Source: Pseudoclavibacter sp. AY1F1 (GTDB lineage Bacteria; Actinomycetota; Actinomycetes; Actinomycetales; Microbacteriaceae). From it: 64,000 bases of DNA. Below are positions 26,959 to 36,103 of the stretch, in pieces. The notes below the pieces were generated by a model that saw nothing but the letters and a program-made list of their open reading frames with translations, made no database searches and was not told the origin of the DNA. The position numbers and the translations under genes are program-made. Positions within the stretch are counted from its first letter, which is position 1. Every line of letters begins with the position of its first letter. The stretch lies in NCBI RefSeq assembly GCF_002931075.1, contig NZ_PSTQ01000013.1, positions 1 to 64,000 on the forward strand, written 5' to 3'.

Positions 26959-28262
26959 CAGCTGAACCTCGCCGTCACTGCTTCGCCGTGTGCTGGAAGG
27001 TCTTCCGCGTCGGCGAGCGCCACGACGTGGTCGCTCACGCTGCGCAGGGCTTCCCTGTCGTAGCGGATGATCTGCTGCGGTCGCAGGAACGTGTGGGCCC
27101 CGAGGCCCGGCGTGTGCGCAGACTGTCCTCCGGTGGGAAGCACGTGGTTGGACCCGGCGAGGTAGTCGCCGAGACTCACGGGAGAGTTCGCACCCATGAA
27201 GATGGCTCCCGCGTTGTGGAGCGTCTTGAGCACGGCATCCGGCTCCCGCGTCTGCACCTCGAGGTGCTCTGGCGCGTACGCGTTGGACACCCTGGCCCCC
27301 GCCGCGAGGTCATCGACGAGGATGACCGCTGACTGTCGGCCACCGAGCGAGACGCGCACGCGTTCGGCGTGCTTGGTCGCTGCCGCCCGCTCTTCCACTC
27401 GTGCGAGCACCAGCTCTGCCCAGGCAGCGTCGGGAGTGACCAGGAGGGCGGACGCGAGCTCATCGTGCTCGGCCTGGCTCACGAGGTCTGCGGCGACGTG
27501 GTCGGGGTCAGCGGAGTCGTCGGCAAGCACGAGGATCTCGGTGGGGCCGGCCTCTGCGTCGATGCCGACAAACGACTGCACGATGCGCTTCGCGGCGGCC
27601 ACGTAGACGTTCCCGGGCCCCGTGATGACCTCGACTGGCTCGAGGCCGATGTCGGCGACGCCGTGGGCCATGGCACCGATCGCTCCGGCACCGCCCATGG
27701 CGTAGACCTCCGTCACCCCGAGCAGGCCAGCGGCGCCCAGGATCGTGGGGTGCACGCCCCCGCCGAACTCCCGCTGGGGAGGCGAGGCGATGGCGATCGA
27801 GGAGACGCCAGCTGCCAGGGCAGCGCACACGTTCATGACGACGCTCGATGGGTAGACGGCCTTGCCGCCTGGCACGTAGAGCCCGACGCGGGAGACAGGG
27901 TGCCAGCGGAGCTCCACAACGGCTCCGTCTCCGAGGGTCGTGAGCCGCGGGGAGGGGACCTGCGCCGCGGACCCGGCCCGTACACGCTCGATCATGGCCT
28001 CGAGCCCAGCCCGGACCTGAGGCTGCAGTCCGGCCGTGGCCTCGTCGATGGCCGCCTGCGGCACCCTGAGGTGCGGCGGCTCGACGCCGTCGAGGCGGAC
28101 TGCCTGCTCACGGAGCGCGACTGCCCCCTCGTCGCGAACCGCCGAGATGAGCTCGGCTGCCGTGCCGAGCGCGCGCCCGACGTCGAGCTCGGCGCGAGGG
28201 AGGATGTTCCGGAGCTCGGATGCGCTGAGCGCAGAACCACGCAGATCGATGAGTTGCATCAT
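26958..28262 (-). CDS. hisD: Histidinol dehydrogenase
   Basis: A 434-residue zinc enzyme performing the last two oxidations of histidine synthesis. Motifs [12 protein letters not shown], the [13 protein letters not shown] segment and [14 protein letters not shown] with the catalytic Glu/His are present. Two adjacent ATG codons (28262 and 28259) follow GGAG, and either may be used. It lies 67 bp after dnaE. No other his gene is visible within the window. Confidence 0.95.
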   Translation of the reverse strand: MMQLIDLRGSALSASELRNILPRAELDVGRALGTAAELISAVRDEGAVALREQAVRLDGVEPPHLRVPQAAIDEATAGLQPQVRAGLEAMIERVRAGSAAQVPSPRLTTLGDGAVVELRWHPVSRVGLYVPGGKAVYPSSVVMNVCAALAAGVSSIAIASPPQREFGGGVHPTILGAAGLLGVTEVYAMGGAGAIGAMAHGVADIGLEPVEVITGPGNVYVAAAKRIVQSFVGIDAEAGPTEILVLADDSADPDHVAADLVSQAEHDELASALLVTPDAAWAELVLARVEERAAATKHAERVRVSLGGRQSAVILVDDLAAGARVSNAYAPEHLEVQTREPDAVLKTLHNAGAIFMGANSPVSLGDYLAGSNHVLPTGGQSAHTPGLGAHTFLRPQQIIRYDREALRSVSDHVVALADAEDLPAHGEAVTARFS

Positions 28263-28329
28263 GGTGTCTCCATCGTAGTCAAGCGGGGGAAGTGGGCCTT
28301 GCGGCGGAGGGGGGCAGCGCAGTCGATGA

Positions 28330-31300
28330 CTACTCGAGGCAGCTCGGACCAAGCAGCGCCTTCAGTTCCCCGTAGAGGTCCTGCGTGATGCGCACGCGAT
28401 GCGGGAGCTCGAATCGGCGGATGACGCCGGGAGTCCGGAGCCGCAACCGCACCTCGCTCTCGCCGGCGTGGCGACGGAGCACCTTGCCGAGCGCGTCCAC
28501 GACCGGCTCGGTCGCTCGCGTGTCCGGGATCGTGAGCGTGAGCGTTCCGGCGTCTTCGGCGGCCGAGACCTTCGGCAGCGTCAGCCCCTGCGCGTGCAGG
28601 TTCATGCCGTCGTCGCGCTTGGAGACGCGACCCTTGACAGCGACGATCACGTCGCCCTGCAGCTGGGTCTGGAACTCCTGGTACGTCTTGCCCATGAACA
28701 TGACCGTCATGGAGCCGCCGAAGTCCTCGACCTCGATCATCCCGTAGGGATTCCCGGAGTTCCGGGCCACTCGGTGCTGGACGCTCGTGATGAGGCCCGC
28801 GATCGTGACCTGCGAACCGTCCTCGAGGTTCTCGGCCTGCGTGAGGTCCAGGATGCTCGTGGTGGCGAGCTTCGCGAGGTCGCGCTCGAGACCCGCGAGC
28901 GGGTGGTCGGAAACGTAGAGGCCAAGCATGTCCCGCTCAAAGGCGAGCTTGTCGCGGCGGTTGAACTCGGGCCGGACGGGCACGTCGTCTTCTTCGGCCT
29001 CGAACTCGTCGAGCCCCGCGAACAGGTCGACCTGCCCGTGCGCCTCGTTCCGCTTCCGTGACACGGCGACGTCGATGGCGTTCTCGTGCACCTCGACGAG
29101 AGCTCGGCGCGTGTTGCCGAGGCTGTCGAACGCACCGGCTTTGATGAGCGACTCGACGGTGCGCTTGTTGGCGACCGTCGTCGGCACCTTCTTCAGGAAA
29201 TCGTGGAACGACGTGAAGGGGGTCTTCGACTCCCTCGACTTCTGGATCTCCTCGACGACGTTCGCGCCGACGTTGCGCACGGCCCCGAGTCCGAAGCGGA
29301 TGTCCTCGCCGACGGCCGAGAAGTTCACGAACGACTCGTTGACGTCTGGCGCGAGGACCGTGATGCCCATGCGGCGGCACTCGTTGAGGTACAGGGCGAG
29401 CTTGTCGCGCGAGTCTCCGACGCTCGTGAGCAGAGCGGCCATGTACTCGGCCGGGTAGTGCGCCTTCAGGTAGGCGGTCCAGTAGGAAACGACGCCGTAG
29501 GCCGCCGAGTGCGCCTTGTTGAAGGCATAGTCGGAGAAGGGCAGCAGGATGTCCCAGAGCATCTTCACGGCCTCATCGGAGAAGCCGTTGGCGTGCATGC
29601 CGCCCTGGAAGCCCGCGAACTGCTTGTCCAGTTCCGACTTCTTCTTCTTGCCCATCGCGCGGCGCAGGATGTCGGCCTGTCCGAGCGAGAAGCCGGCCAC
29701 CTTCTGCGCGATGGCCATGACCTGCTCCTGATAGATGATCAGGCCGTAGCTCGTCGAGAGGATCTCCTTGAGCGGCTCCTCCAGCTGCGGGTGGATCGGC
29801 GTGATCTCCTGCTCGCCGTTCTTGCGCAGCGCGTAGTTGATGTGCGAATTCGCGCCCATCGGGCCCGGACGATAGAGGGCGATGACGGCCGAGATGTCTT
29901 CGAAATTGTCGGGCTTGAGGAGTCGCAGCAGTGAGCGCATCGGCCCGCCGTCGAGCTGGAACACGCCAAGCGTGTCACCTCGGGTCAGCAGCTCGTACGC
30001 GCCGACGTCGTCGAGCTCGAGATCCTCGAGCACGAGGTCGATGTTGCGGTTCGCCTTGATGTTGACCAGCGCGTCGCTCACGATCGTGAGGTTGCGCAGC
30101 CCGAGGAAGTCCATCTTGATGAGGCCGAGGGACTCGCTCGCCGGGTAGTCGAACTGCGTGACGATCTGGCCGTCCTGCTCCCGCTTCATGATCGGGATGA
30201 TGTCGATGAGCGGATCGCTCGACATGATGACGCCGGCCGCGTGCACGCCCCACTGACGCTTCAGGTTCTCGAGGCCGCTCGCCGTGTCGAAGACCTTCTT
30301 CGCGTCCGGGTTGCTCTCGATGAAGGCGCGCATCTCGGAAGCCTCCGAGTAGCGCTTGTGCTCCTTGTCGAAGATGCCGCTGAGCGGGATGTCTTTGCCC
30401 ATGACGGCCGGCGGCATGGCCTTGGTGAGCTGGTCGCCCATCGAGAATGGGTAGCCGAGCACGCGCGAGGCGTCCTTCAGAGCCTGCTTCGCCTTGATCG
30501 TGCCGTAGGTGACGATCTGGGCGACTCGCTCCGAGCCGTACTTCTCCGTGACGTAGCGGATGACCTCGGACCTGCGGCGATCGTCGAAGTCGACGTCGAA
30601 GTCGGGCATCGAGACGCGGTCAGGGTTGAGGAAGCGCTCGAAGATGAGGCCGTGACGCAGGGGGTCGAGGTCGGTGATGCCCATGGCGTAGGCGGCCATC
30701 GATCCGGCGCCGGATCCGCGACCGGGCCCGACGCGGATGCCGTTGTCCTTGGCCCAGTTGATGAAGTCGGCGACGACCAGGAAGTAGCCGGGGAAGCCCA
30801 TCTGGTTGATGACGCCGATCTCGTAGTCGGCCTGCTTGCGCACGTCGCTCGGGATGCCTGCCGGGTACCGCTTCCCGAGGCCAGTGTCGACCTCCTTGAC
30901 GAACCAGCTGCTCTCCGTCTCCCCTTCTGGCACGGGGAAGCGCGGCATGTAGTTGGCGCTCTCGTCGAACTCGGCCGAGCAGCGCTCAGCGATGAGGAGC
31001 GTGTTGTCGCAGGCCTCCGGGTTGTCGCGGAAGATCGAACGCATCTCGGCGGCGGACTTCAGGTAGTACCCGGTGCCGGAGAACTGGAAGCGGTTCGGGT
31101 CGTCCATCGTCGACCCCGACTGCACGCACAGGAGCGCGGAGTGACTGTCCGCGTCGTGCGAGTGCGTGTAGTGGAGGTCGTTGGTCGCAACCAGTGGGAG
31201 CCCGAGGTCCTTCGCGAGCTTGAGGAGGTCGGGCATGACGCGGCGCTCGATGTCGATGCCGTGGTCCATGATCTCGCAGAAGTAGTTCTCTGCTCCGAAG

Positions 31301-31839
31301 ATGTCGCGGAACTCGGCGGCCGCGGCCCTCGCCTCGTCGTACTGCCCGAGCCGGAGCCTGGTCTGCACCTCACCTGAGGGGCATCCAGTCGTCGCGATGA
31401 GCCCCTTCGAGTACGTGTTCAGCAGCTCGCGGTCCATGCGGGGCTTGAAGTAGTAGCCCTCCATGGATGCGCGGCTCGAGAGCCGGAAGAGGTTGTGCAT
31501 GCCCTGCGTGGTCTCGCTGAGCATTGTGATGTGCGTGTAGGCGCCGGAGCCGGAGACGTCGTCGCCTCCACCGTTGCCCCACTTGATTCTGGTGCGGTCG
31601 CCGCGGTGGGTTCCCGGCGTCAGGTAGGCCTCTGTGCCGATGATCGGCTTGATGCCGTGCTCTTTCGCGGCCTTCGCGAACTCGTAGGCGCCGAACACGT
31701 TGCCGTGGTCCGTCATCGCGACGGCGGGCATGCCCTGCTCGACCGCCGCCTTCATGAGTTCGCCGATCCGGGCGGCCCCGTCGAGCATCGAGTACTCGCT
31801 GTGGACGTGGAGGTGGGCGAACGAGTCTGCTGAAGGCAA
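28330..31839 (-). CDS. dnaE: DNA polymerase III alpha subunit (DnaE1)
   Basis: A 1169-residue replicative polymerase. It opens with a PHP domain (AHLHVHSEYSMLDG), carries the palm acidic motif PDFDVDFDDRRR, and continues through thumb, fingers, a tandem HhH region and an OB-fold (TIAGLITSVQHR). Length is typical. The TTG at 31839 is chosen because GGAGAG lies just upstream and it gives a family-like start. A GTG at 31872 is possible but overlaps a TAAGAT -10-like box, so transcription probably begins downstream of it. It follows the pseudouridine synthase by 76 bp. Confidence 0.95.
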   Translation of the reverse strand: MPSADSFAHLHVHSEYSMLDGAARIGELMKAAVEQGMPAVAMTDHGNVFGAYEFAKAAKEHGIKPIIGTEAYLTPGTHRGDRTRIKWGNGGGDDVSGSGAYTHITMLSETTQGMHNLFRLSSRASMEGYYFKPRMDRELLNTYSKGLIATTGCPSGEVQTRLRLGQYDEARAAAAEFRDIFGAENYFCEIMDHGIDIERRVMPDLLKLAKDLGLPLVATNDLHYTHSHDADSHSALLCVQSGSTMDDPNRFQFSGTGYYLKSAAEMRSIFRDNPEACDNTLLIAERCSAEFDESANYMPRFPVPEGETESSWFVKEVDTGLGKRYPAGIPSDVRKQADYEIGVINQMGFPGYFLVVADFINWAKDNGIRVGPGRGSGAGSMAAYAMGITDLDPLRHGLIFERFLNPDRVSMPDFDVDFDDRRRSEVIRYVTEKYGSERVAQIVTYGTIKAKQALKDASRVLGYPFSMGDQLTKAMPPAVMGKDIPLSGIFDKEHKRYSEASEMRAFIESNPDAKKVFDTASGLENLKRQWGVHAAGVIMSSDPLIDIIPIMKREQDGQIVTQFDYPASESLGLIKMDFLGLRNLTIVSDALVNIKANRNIDLVLEDLELDDVGAYELLTRGDTLGVFQLDGGPMRSLLRLLKPDNFEDISAVIALYRPGPMGANSHINYALRKNGEQEITPIHPQLEEPLKEILSTSYGLIIYQEQVMAIAQKVAGFSLGQADILRRAMGKKKKSELDKQFAGFQGGMHANGFSDEAVKMLWDILLPFSDYAFNKAHSAAYGVVSYWTAYLKAHYPAEYMAALLTSVGDSRDKLALYLNECRRMGITVLAPDVNESFVNFSAVGEDIRFGLGAVRNVGANVVEEIQKSRESKTPFTSFHDFLKKVPTTVANKRTVESLIKAGAFDSLGNTRRALVEVHENAIDVAVSRKRNEAHGQVDLFAGLDEFEAEEDDVPVRPEFNRRDKLAFERDMLGLYVSDHPLAGLERDLAKLATTSILDLTQAENLEDGSQVTIAGLITSVQHRVARNSGNPYGMIEVEDFGGSMTVMFMGKTYQEFQTQLQGDVIVAVKGRVSKRDDGMNLHAQGLTLPKVSAAEDAGTLTLTIPDTRATEPVVDALGKVLRRHAGESEVRLRLRTPGVIRRFELPHRVRITQDLYGELKALLGPSCLE

Positions 31840-31915
31840 TGTCTCTCCGGGAAGAAGGGTGGATCGGCGCACCCATCTTAGATCGCCCCGAGGTGTCCGC
31901 GAGCGAGCGCGTTCG

Positions 31916-32842
31916 CTACAGGTTGCCCTCGCGGAGGAGCTCGAGCGAATGCGCCAGGTCGTCCGGGTACTCGGTCGTGAAGCGCACGGCCTCGCCCGTT
32001 CGGGGGTGCGCGAAGCCGAGCTCCTTGGCGTGCAGCCACTGGCGCTTCAGGCCGAGCTTGGCTGCGACCACCGGGTCGGAACCGTACAAGGGATCCCCGA
32101 TGCACGGGTGCCGCTGGGCAGCCATATGCACTCGGATCTGGTGCGTGCGGCCGGTTTCGAGGTGGACCTCGAGCAGCGCGCCGCGACGGAACGCTTCGAC
32201 GGTCTCGTAGTGCGTGATCGACGGCTTGCCGTCGCTCGTCACGGCGAACTTCCACGACGAGCCGGGGTGACGGCCGATGGGGGCATCGATCGTGCCGGAG
32301 AGCGGATCTGGATGGCCCTGCACGACGGCGTGGTAAACCTTCTCGACCTGGCGGTCGTGGAAGGCCTTCTTGAGCTGCGCGTATGCCAGCTCGCTCTTGG
32401 CGACCACCATGAGTCCGCTCGTTCCAGCGTCAAGGCGATGGACGATGCCCTGGCGCTCCGACTGACCGGATGTCGCGATCGTGAAGCCGGCCGCGGCGAG
32501 GGCGCCGAGCACTGTCGGGCCGTCCCAGCCGATGGACGGGTGCGCTGCGACACCCACAGGCTTGTCGATGACCACGAAGTCATCCTCGTCGTGCACGATC
32601 TTGAGGTCGGGGACCGCGATGGGGACGACCTCGACGGGGCCGGCTTGCTCCCATTCGACGAAGATGATGGCACCGGCGGTCATCCGGTCGGACTTGCCGA
32701 CCTGCTTTCCGTCGATCGTGATCCCGCCCGCCGCTGCGATGTCTGCGACCTGGGTCCTGCTGAGCCCGAGGAGCTTGGAGACTCCGGCGTCGACTCGGGT
32801 TCCCTCGAGACCGTCAGGGATCGGGATCGTCCTGGATTGCAT
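31916..32842 (-). CDS. rluD: RluD-family 23S rRNA pseudouridine synthase
   Basis: A 308-residue enzyme with an N-terminal S4 RNA-binding domain (residues about 14-60, with SRTQVADIAAAGGITIDGKQV) and an RluA-type catalytic domain. The catalytic Asp lies in VHRLDAGTSGLMVVAK. It is next to lspA, the common rluD-lspA arrangement. The ATG at 32842 shares one base with the lspA stop (TGATG). Exact uridine targets are inferred from family (RluD: helix 69 of 23S rRNA). Confidence 0.92.
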   Translation of the reverse strand: MQSRTIPIPDGLEGTRVDAGVSKLLGLSRTQVADIAAAGGITIDGKQVGKSDRMTAGAIIFVEWEQAGPVEVVPIAVPDLKIVHDEDDFVVIDKPVGVAAHPSIGWDGPTVLGALAAAGFTIATSGQSERQGIVHRLDAGTSGLMVVAKSELAYAQLKKAFHDRQVEKVYHAVVQGHPDPLSGTIDAPIGRHPGSSWKFAVTSDGKPSITHYETVEAFRRGALLEVHLETGRTHQIRVHMAAQRHPCIGDPLYGSDPVVAAKLGLKRQWLHAKELGFAHPRTGEAVRFTTEYPDDLAHSLELLREGNL

Positions 32843-33393
32843 CACGCGTCCTTCTTCGCCTTTGGTCGGCGTTTGCCGTCGAATCCGATGTCGAACAGGG
32901 TGAGCAGCACAAACGCCGACATTCCCACGACAATGCACATATCGGCGACGTTGTAGATAGCCGGGAGCATCCACGGCGTGTAGATGAAGTCGATGACGTG
33001 GCCTGTGCCGAAGCCAGGCTCCCGGAAGAGACGATCGAAGAGGTTGCCGAGCGCGCCGCCGAGCACGAGCCCGAAGACGGCGGCCCAGAGTTTCGAGCCG
33101 AGCTTCCGGGCCACGACGATGATCACGATCACCATGAGGGTCGAGACGCCGGTGAAAATCCAGGTGGAGCCGGCCGCGAATGAGAACGCCGCCCCGGGGT
33201 TCCGGACGAAGTGCCACTGCAGGAAGCCGCCGAGGACTTCGATGGTCTGCCCCTCCGTCATCGATGAGACGACGGCTGCCTTGGTGATCTGGTCGAGCGC
33301 AAACGCGCCGACGGCGACCGCGGCGAGCATCGCAAGAATGCGGATGCTCGGGCGCGATCGCCGTTCGGTGGTCTGCAGAGGTGTGTCCTCCAC
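32842..33393 (-). CDS. lspA: Lipoprotein signal peptidase II
   Basis: A 183-residue, four-helix aspartic peptidase that removes the signal peptide from diacylglyceryl-prolipoproteins. The catalytic aspartates lie in GGALGNLFDR and YNVADMCIV. A 20-residue hydrophilic N-terminus and a basic C-terminal tail (KRRPKAKK) flank the core. CtaC in this window, with its LAGC lipobox, is a likely substrate. It lies ten bases after divIVA. Confidence 0.96.
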   Translation of the reverse strand: MEDTPLQTTERRSRPSIRILAMLAAVAVGAFALDQITKAAVVSSMTEGQTIEVLGGFLQWHFVRNPGAAFSFAAGSTWIFTGVSTLMVIVIIVVARKLGSKLWAAVFGLVLGGALGNLFDRLFREPGFGTGHVIDFIYTPWMLPAIYNVADMCIVVGMSAFVLLTLFDIGFDGKRRPKAKKDA

Positions 33394-33403
33394 GTTCCGA
33401 GTT

Positions 33404-34150
33404 CTACTGGCCCGCTGGTGCGGAGCCCTCGAGGACGTCGCTGGCCTGACGGTTCAGGTCGTTGAGCTGGCCTTCGATGTAGGAGCGGAGGTTGTTGCGG
33501 TACTCGCGCTCGAAGATGCGGAGTTCCTCGATACGAGCCTCGAGCTTCGTCTTGGTCTCCTCGAGGCGACCGATGGTCTCGCGCTCCTTGGCCTCGGCCT
33601 CGGTGACGATCGTGCGTGCACGACCCTCGGACTCGACCGTGATCTCGCGGGCGCGCTTCTCGCTGTCGCCCTCGATCTGACGAGCGCGACCCTCGGACTC
33701 GGCGATGATCTCGCGAGCACGGGTCTCACCCGTTGCGATGATCTCGTCGCGCTTGCGCGTTCCCTCTTCGACGTGCTCGTCGTGGAGGCGGCGGGCGAGA
33801 GCGATGAGCGAGCTGCTCGTCTCTGCCTCGTCTGCACCCTGAGCGACGACCGGAGCGGGGGCTGCGGGCTGAGCGAGCGGCGCGATGGGCTCCGGCTCGG
33901 GCTCTGGAGCTGCCTCGACCTCGACGATGGGCTCCTCGACCGGAGCGGGAGCTGCAGCCGCTGGAGCACTGTCCGCGCGGGCCTCTGCCTCCTCGAGCTG
34001 CTGACGAAGCTGCTCGTTCTCCCCGACGAGGCGGCGCATTTCTGCAACGACCTCATCGAGGAAGTCGTCGACCTCATCTTGGTCGTACCCCTCGCGGAAC
34101 TTGGTCTGCTGGAAGCGTTTGTTGATGACGTCCTCAGGAGTGAGTGCCAT
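33404..34150 (-). CDS. divIVA: DivIVA/Wag31 polar growth protein
   Basis: A 248-residue coiled-coil protein that binds curved membrane at poles and septa and directs polar cell-wall growth in actinobacteria. The N-terminal domain has TPEDVINKRFQQTKF and DQDEVDDFLDEVV. A Pro/Ala/Glu-rich linker (about 70-125) precedes a second coiled coil with repeated SEGRAR/EITVESEGRAR segments. The ATG at 34150 follows AAAGGTGG; a GTG nine bases upstream overlaps that site. In mycobacteria Wag31 is a Ser/Thr kinase substrate, relevant to the PASTA kinase at 54181. Confidence 0.96.
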   Translation of the reverse strand: MALTPEDVINKRFQQTKFREGYDQDEVDDFLDEVVAEMRRLVGENEQLRQQLEEAEARADSAPAAAAPAPVEEPIVEVEAAPEPEPEPIAPLAQPAAPAPVVAQGADEAETSSSLIALARRLHDEHVEEGTRKRDEIIATGETRAREIIAESEGRARQIEGDSEKRAREITVESEGRARTIVTEAEAKERETIGRLEETKTKLEARIEELRIFEREYRNNLRSYIEGQLNDLNRQASDVLEGSAPAGQ

Positions 34151-34159
34151 GTCGGCCAC

Positions 34160-34260
34160 CTTTCGACTCTCTCTGCGATTGGTCTGTATCTGGTATAGAC
34201 ATTCGGTCTTGAGTCAAGACACTGGACTTGATTCAGGACTCTGGGTCTGAGTTGACAACA
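34160..34260 (-). promoter_or_regulatory. Upstream region of divIVA with palindromic TTGA/TCAA motifs
   Basis: On the minus strand this segment holds CTTGACTCAAG, an 11-bp palindrome that also contains a TTGACT -35-like hexamer, followed by TATACC and GATACA as -10 candidates. Related half-sites, such as CTGAATCAAG and TTGTCAACTCAG, lie just upstream. It probably carries the divIVA promoter; the exact hexamers are uncertain. Confidence 0.45.
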
Positions 34261-34383
34261 CTAGCGTTGCCCAGATGTGCGCGCAGAACGTTGCTGTGCT
34301 GCGCGGCACATAGGTCACATTACGGCACTTGGGTCCCGTGCGTCACATTCTGTCGGGAAAGTCGATATTCACCTAATGCAATC

Positions 34384-34411
34384 CGGCGCCGTCTCTCCAG
34401 TGGGAGACGCC
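34384..34411 (-). terminator. Possible terminator after yggT
   Basis: On the minus strand GGCGTCTC pairs with GAGACGGCGCC (one bulge) around a short loop, 28 bp after the yggT stop. There is no T-run. The 288-bp gap between yggT and divIVA holds this hairpin and the divIVA promoter region, and no gene. Confidence 0.4.
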
Positions 34412-34438
34412 GGGAGCCCTCGGGGCGCGTGATCACAC

Positions 34439-34723
34439 TCAGAGAAGACGAACGAGATTCGACGTTATGACGAGGGCGAACATGACGATGATCCAGGCGA
34501 GATCAAGGGCGATGTTGCCGATGCGCAGCGGCGGAACGACCTTGCGCACGGCGCGCAGCGGCGGGTCCGTCAGCGAGTACACGCCTTCGCAGAGGACCAG
34601 CACGAAGCCCTTCGGCTTCCAGCGGGGAGCGAACATGCGCGCGTAGTCGAGGATCAGCCGGCCCCACATGACCATGATGTAGAGGCCGATGAGGAAGACG
34701 AGGATCGCGCCGAGGATATTCAT
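34439..34723 (-). CDS. YggT-family membrane protein
   Basis: A 94-residue protein with two hydrophobic helices (about 4-22 and 70-90) and the YggT signature RLILDYARMF and DPPLRAVRKVVPPLRIG between them. The family is widely found between sepF and divIVA in Gram-positives, and a role in membrane or osmotic homeostasis or division has been proposed. The ATG at 34723 gives normal length. The M. tuberculosis counterpart, from memory, is Rv2146c. Confidence 0.9.
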   Translation of the reverse strand: MNILGAILVFLIGLYIMVMWGRLILDYARMFAPRWKPKGFVLVLCEGVYSLTDPPLRAVRKVVPPLRIGNIALDLAWIIVMFALVITSNLVRLL

Positions 34724-34756
34724 TCGTTTCCTGAGATGTTGTCGCACACACACGGC

Positions 34757-34783
34757 GACGGTGCATCCTCAGGATGCACCGTC
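34757..34783 (-). terminator. Perfect hairpin between sepF and yggT
   Basis: GACGGTGCATCC and GGATGCACCGTC form a 12-bp stem with a three-base loop, 57 bp after the sepF stop. It lacks a T-run and may attenuate read-through into yggT. Confidence 0.6.
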
Positions 34784-34839
34784 TCACCGTTCGCGCGGAA
34801 GCGGGCCGGCCTACCTCACGGCAGGGGCTGGGTGGGGGT

Positions 34840-35346
34840 CTACTGGAAGAACGAGGCTTCCTTCTCCGCCTCGACCTTGCTCGACTCACCGTGAACGGCG
34901 ATGTGCTGAGGCGAGAGCAGGAACACCCGGCTCGTCACGCGCTCGATCTTGCCATAGAGGCCCTGTGAGAGACCGCTCGCGAAGTCGATGAGGCGACGCG
35001 CCTCGGCTTCGTCCATCTCGGAGAGGTTCATGATGACGGGGACACCATCGCGGAAGTTCTCCGCGATGACCTGCGCGTCTTTGTTGTAGGCCTTCGGGTG
35101 GACCGTGAGGATCTCGTTCATTTCCGCCATCGCCGGGGTAGAAGTGTGCTTGGGAGCTTTGGTGATCGGGGTCACTGGCGCCGGCTTGGGGCGCTCGGTG
35201 ACCACAGGGGAGAGCTGCGGCGCGGGTGCCGCCGCAGGCGACTGCCTCTGCTGCTGCTGCGCCTGGGGCGTCTCGTCGTGCAGATTCTGCTCGTCTTCGT
35301 CAGCAAGGCCCAGGTAGACCATGGCATTGCGCAGCGGGTTGGCCAT
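34840..35346 (-). CDS. sepF: Cell division protein SepF
   Basis: A 168-residue Z-ring membrane tether. An amphipathic N-terminal helix ([12 protein letters not shown]) anchors it to the membrane. A Gln/Pro-rich linker (about 27-65) precedes the SepF core, with [20 protein letters not shown]-type sequence and [12 protein letters not shown]. It binds the FtsZ C-terminal tail and is the main FtsZ anchor in actinobacteria, which lack FtsA. It lies 33 bp after yggS. Confidence 0.95.
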   Translation of the reverse strand: MANPLRNAMVYLGLADEDEQNLHDETPQAQQQQRQSPAAAPAPQLSPVVTERPKPAPVTPITKAPKHTSTPAMAEMNEILTVHPKAYNKDAQVIAENFRDGVPVIMNLSEMDEAEARRLIDFASGLSQGLYGKIERVTSRVFLLSPQHIAVHGESSKVEAEKEASFFQ

Positions 35347-35379
35347 TGTGCTCCTCCGTGTGTTCGGCGTGCGTCCACG

Positions 35380-36096
35380 CTACGTCCGGTCGGGGCGCTT
35401 TCCCGTGATTGCCGCGCCGATCCTTAGGTGTGTCGCACCGTTTTCGATGGCTTCCCTGAAGTCGTTCGACATGCCCATCGAGAGCGCCCTGGCCGACGTG
35501 GCTGTGGACTGGATGCGCGAACTGAGCTCTCGCAGCTCTGCGAAAGATGCCCGAGGCTCGGCCCCCAGCGGGGCGACGCACATGAGCCCCTTGAGCTCAA
35601 GGGCAGGCGTGCTCAGCACATGCTCGACGAGTGCGTCGAGCTCGTCAGGCTGGACCCCACCCCTGGCAGGATCCGGGGTCATGTTGACCTGCACGAAGAC
35701 GGGGAGTGGCAGCTCTCGCTCGATCGTCGAGAGCGCGTCGACGAGGCCCGGCCGGTCGATCGAATGCACGGCATCCACGTACTGCGCGATCTGACGCGCC
35801 TTCTTGGTCTGGATCTGACCGACGAAGTGCCACTCGAGGCCCTCGCGCTCCGCGAGCGACTCGATCTTATCCCTGGCCTCCGGATGACGGCTCTCCGCGA
35901 AGCGGCGCACACCGAGGTCCGCGAGGGCAGCGACGAGTTCGGGGCCGTGGAACTTCGTGACGGGAATGAGGTCGACCCCTGACGGGTCGCGACCCGCAGC
36001 GCGGCACGCATCCTCAACCGCCGCCTGGACCGCCGAGAGGCGCTCGGCCAGCGTCGAATGACCCTGGCCGAGCGCCTCTCCTGCATGCTCTGGCAT
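35380..36096 (-). CDS. yggS: YggS-family PLP homeostasis protein
   Basis: A 238-residue PLP-binding protein with an alanine-racemase-type TIM barrel. The PLP lysine lies in LIPVTKFHGPE; GQIQTKKARQIAQYVDAVHS and LSMGMSNDFREAIENGATHLRIG are family motifs. YggS proteins balance free pyridoxal phosphate; they lack racemase activity. The ATG at 36096 is seven bases after ftsZ. A long in-frame upstream extension through ftsZ is shadow sequence. Location between ftsZ and sepF is standard. Confidence 0.93.
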   Translation of the reverse strand: MPEHAGEALGQGHSTLAERLSAVQAAVEDACRAAGRDPSGVDLIPVTKFHGPELVAALADLGVRRFAESRHPEARDKIESLAEREGLEWHFVGQIQTKKARQIAQYVDAVHSIDRPGLVDALSTIERELPLPVFVQVNMTPDPARGGVQPDELDALVEHVLSTPALELKGLMCVAPLGAEPRASFAELRELSSRIQSTATSARALSMGMSNDFREAIENGATHLRIGAAITGKRPDRT

Positions 36097-36103
36097 GTGC
36101 GCC

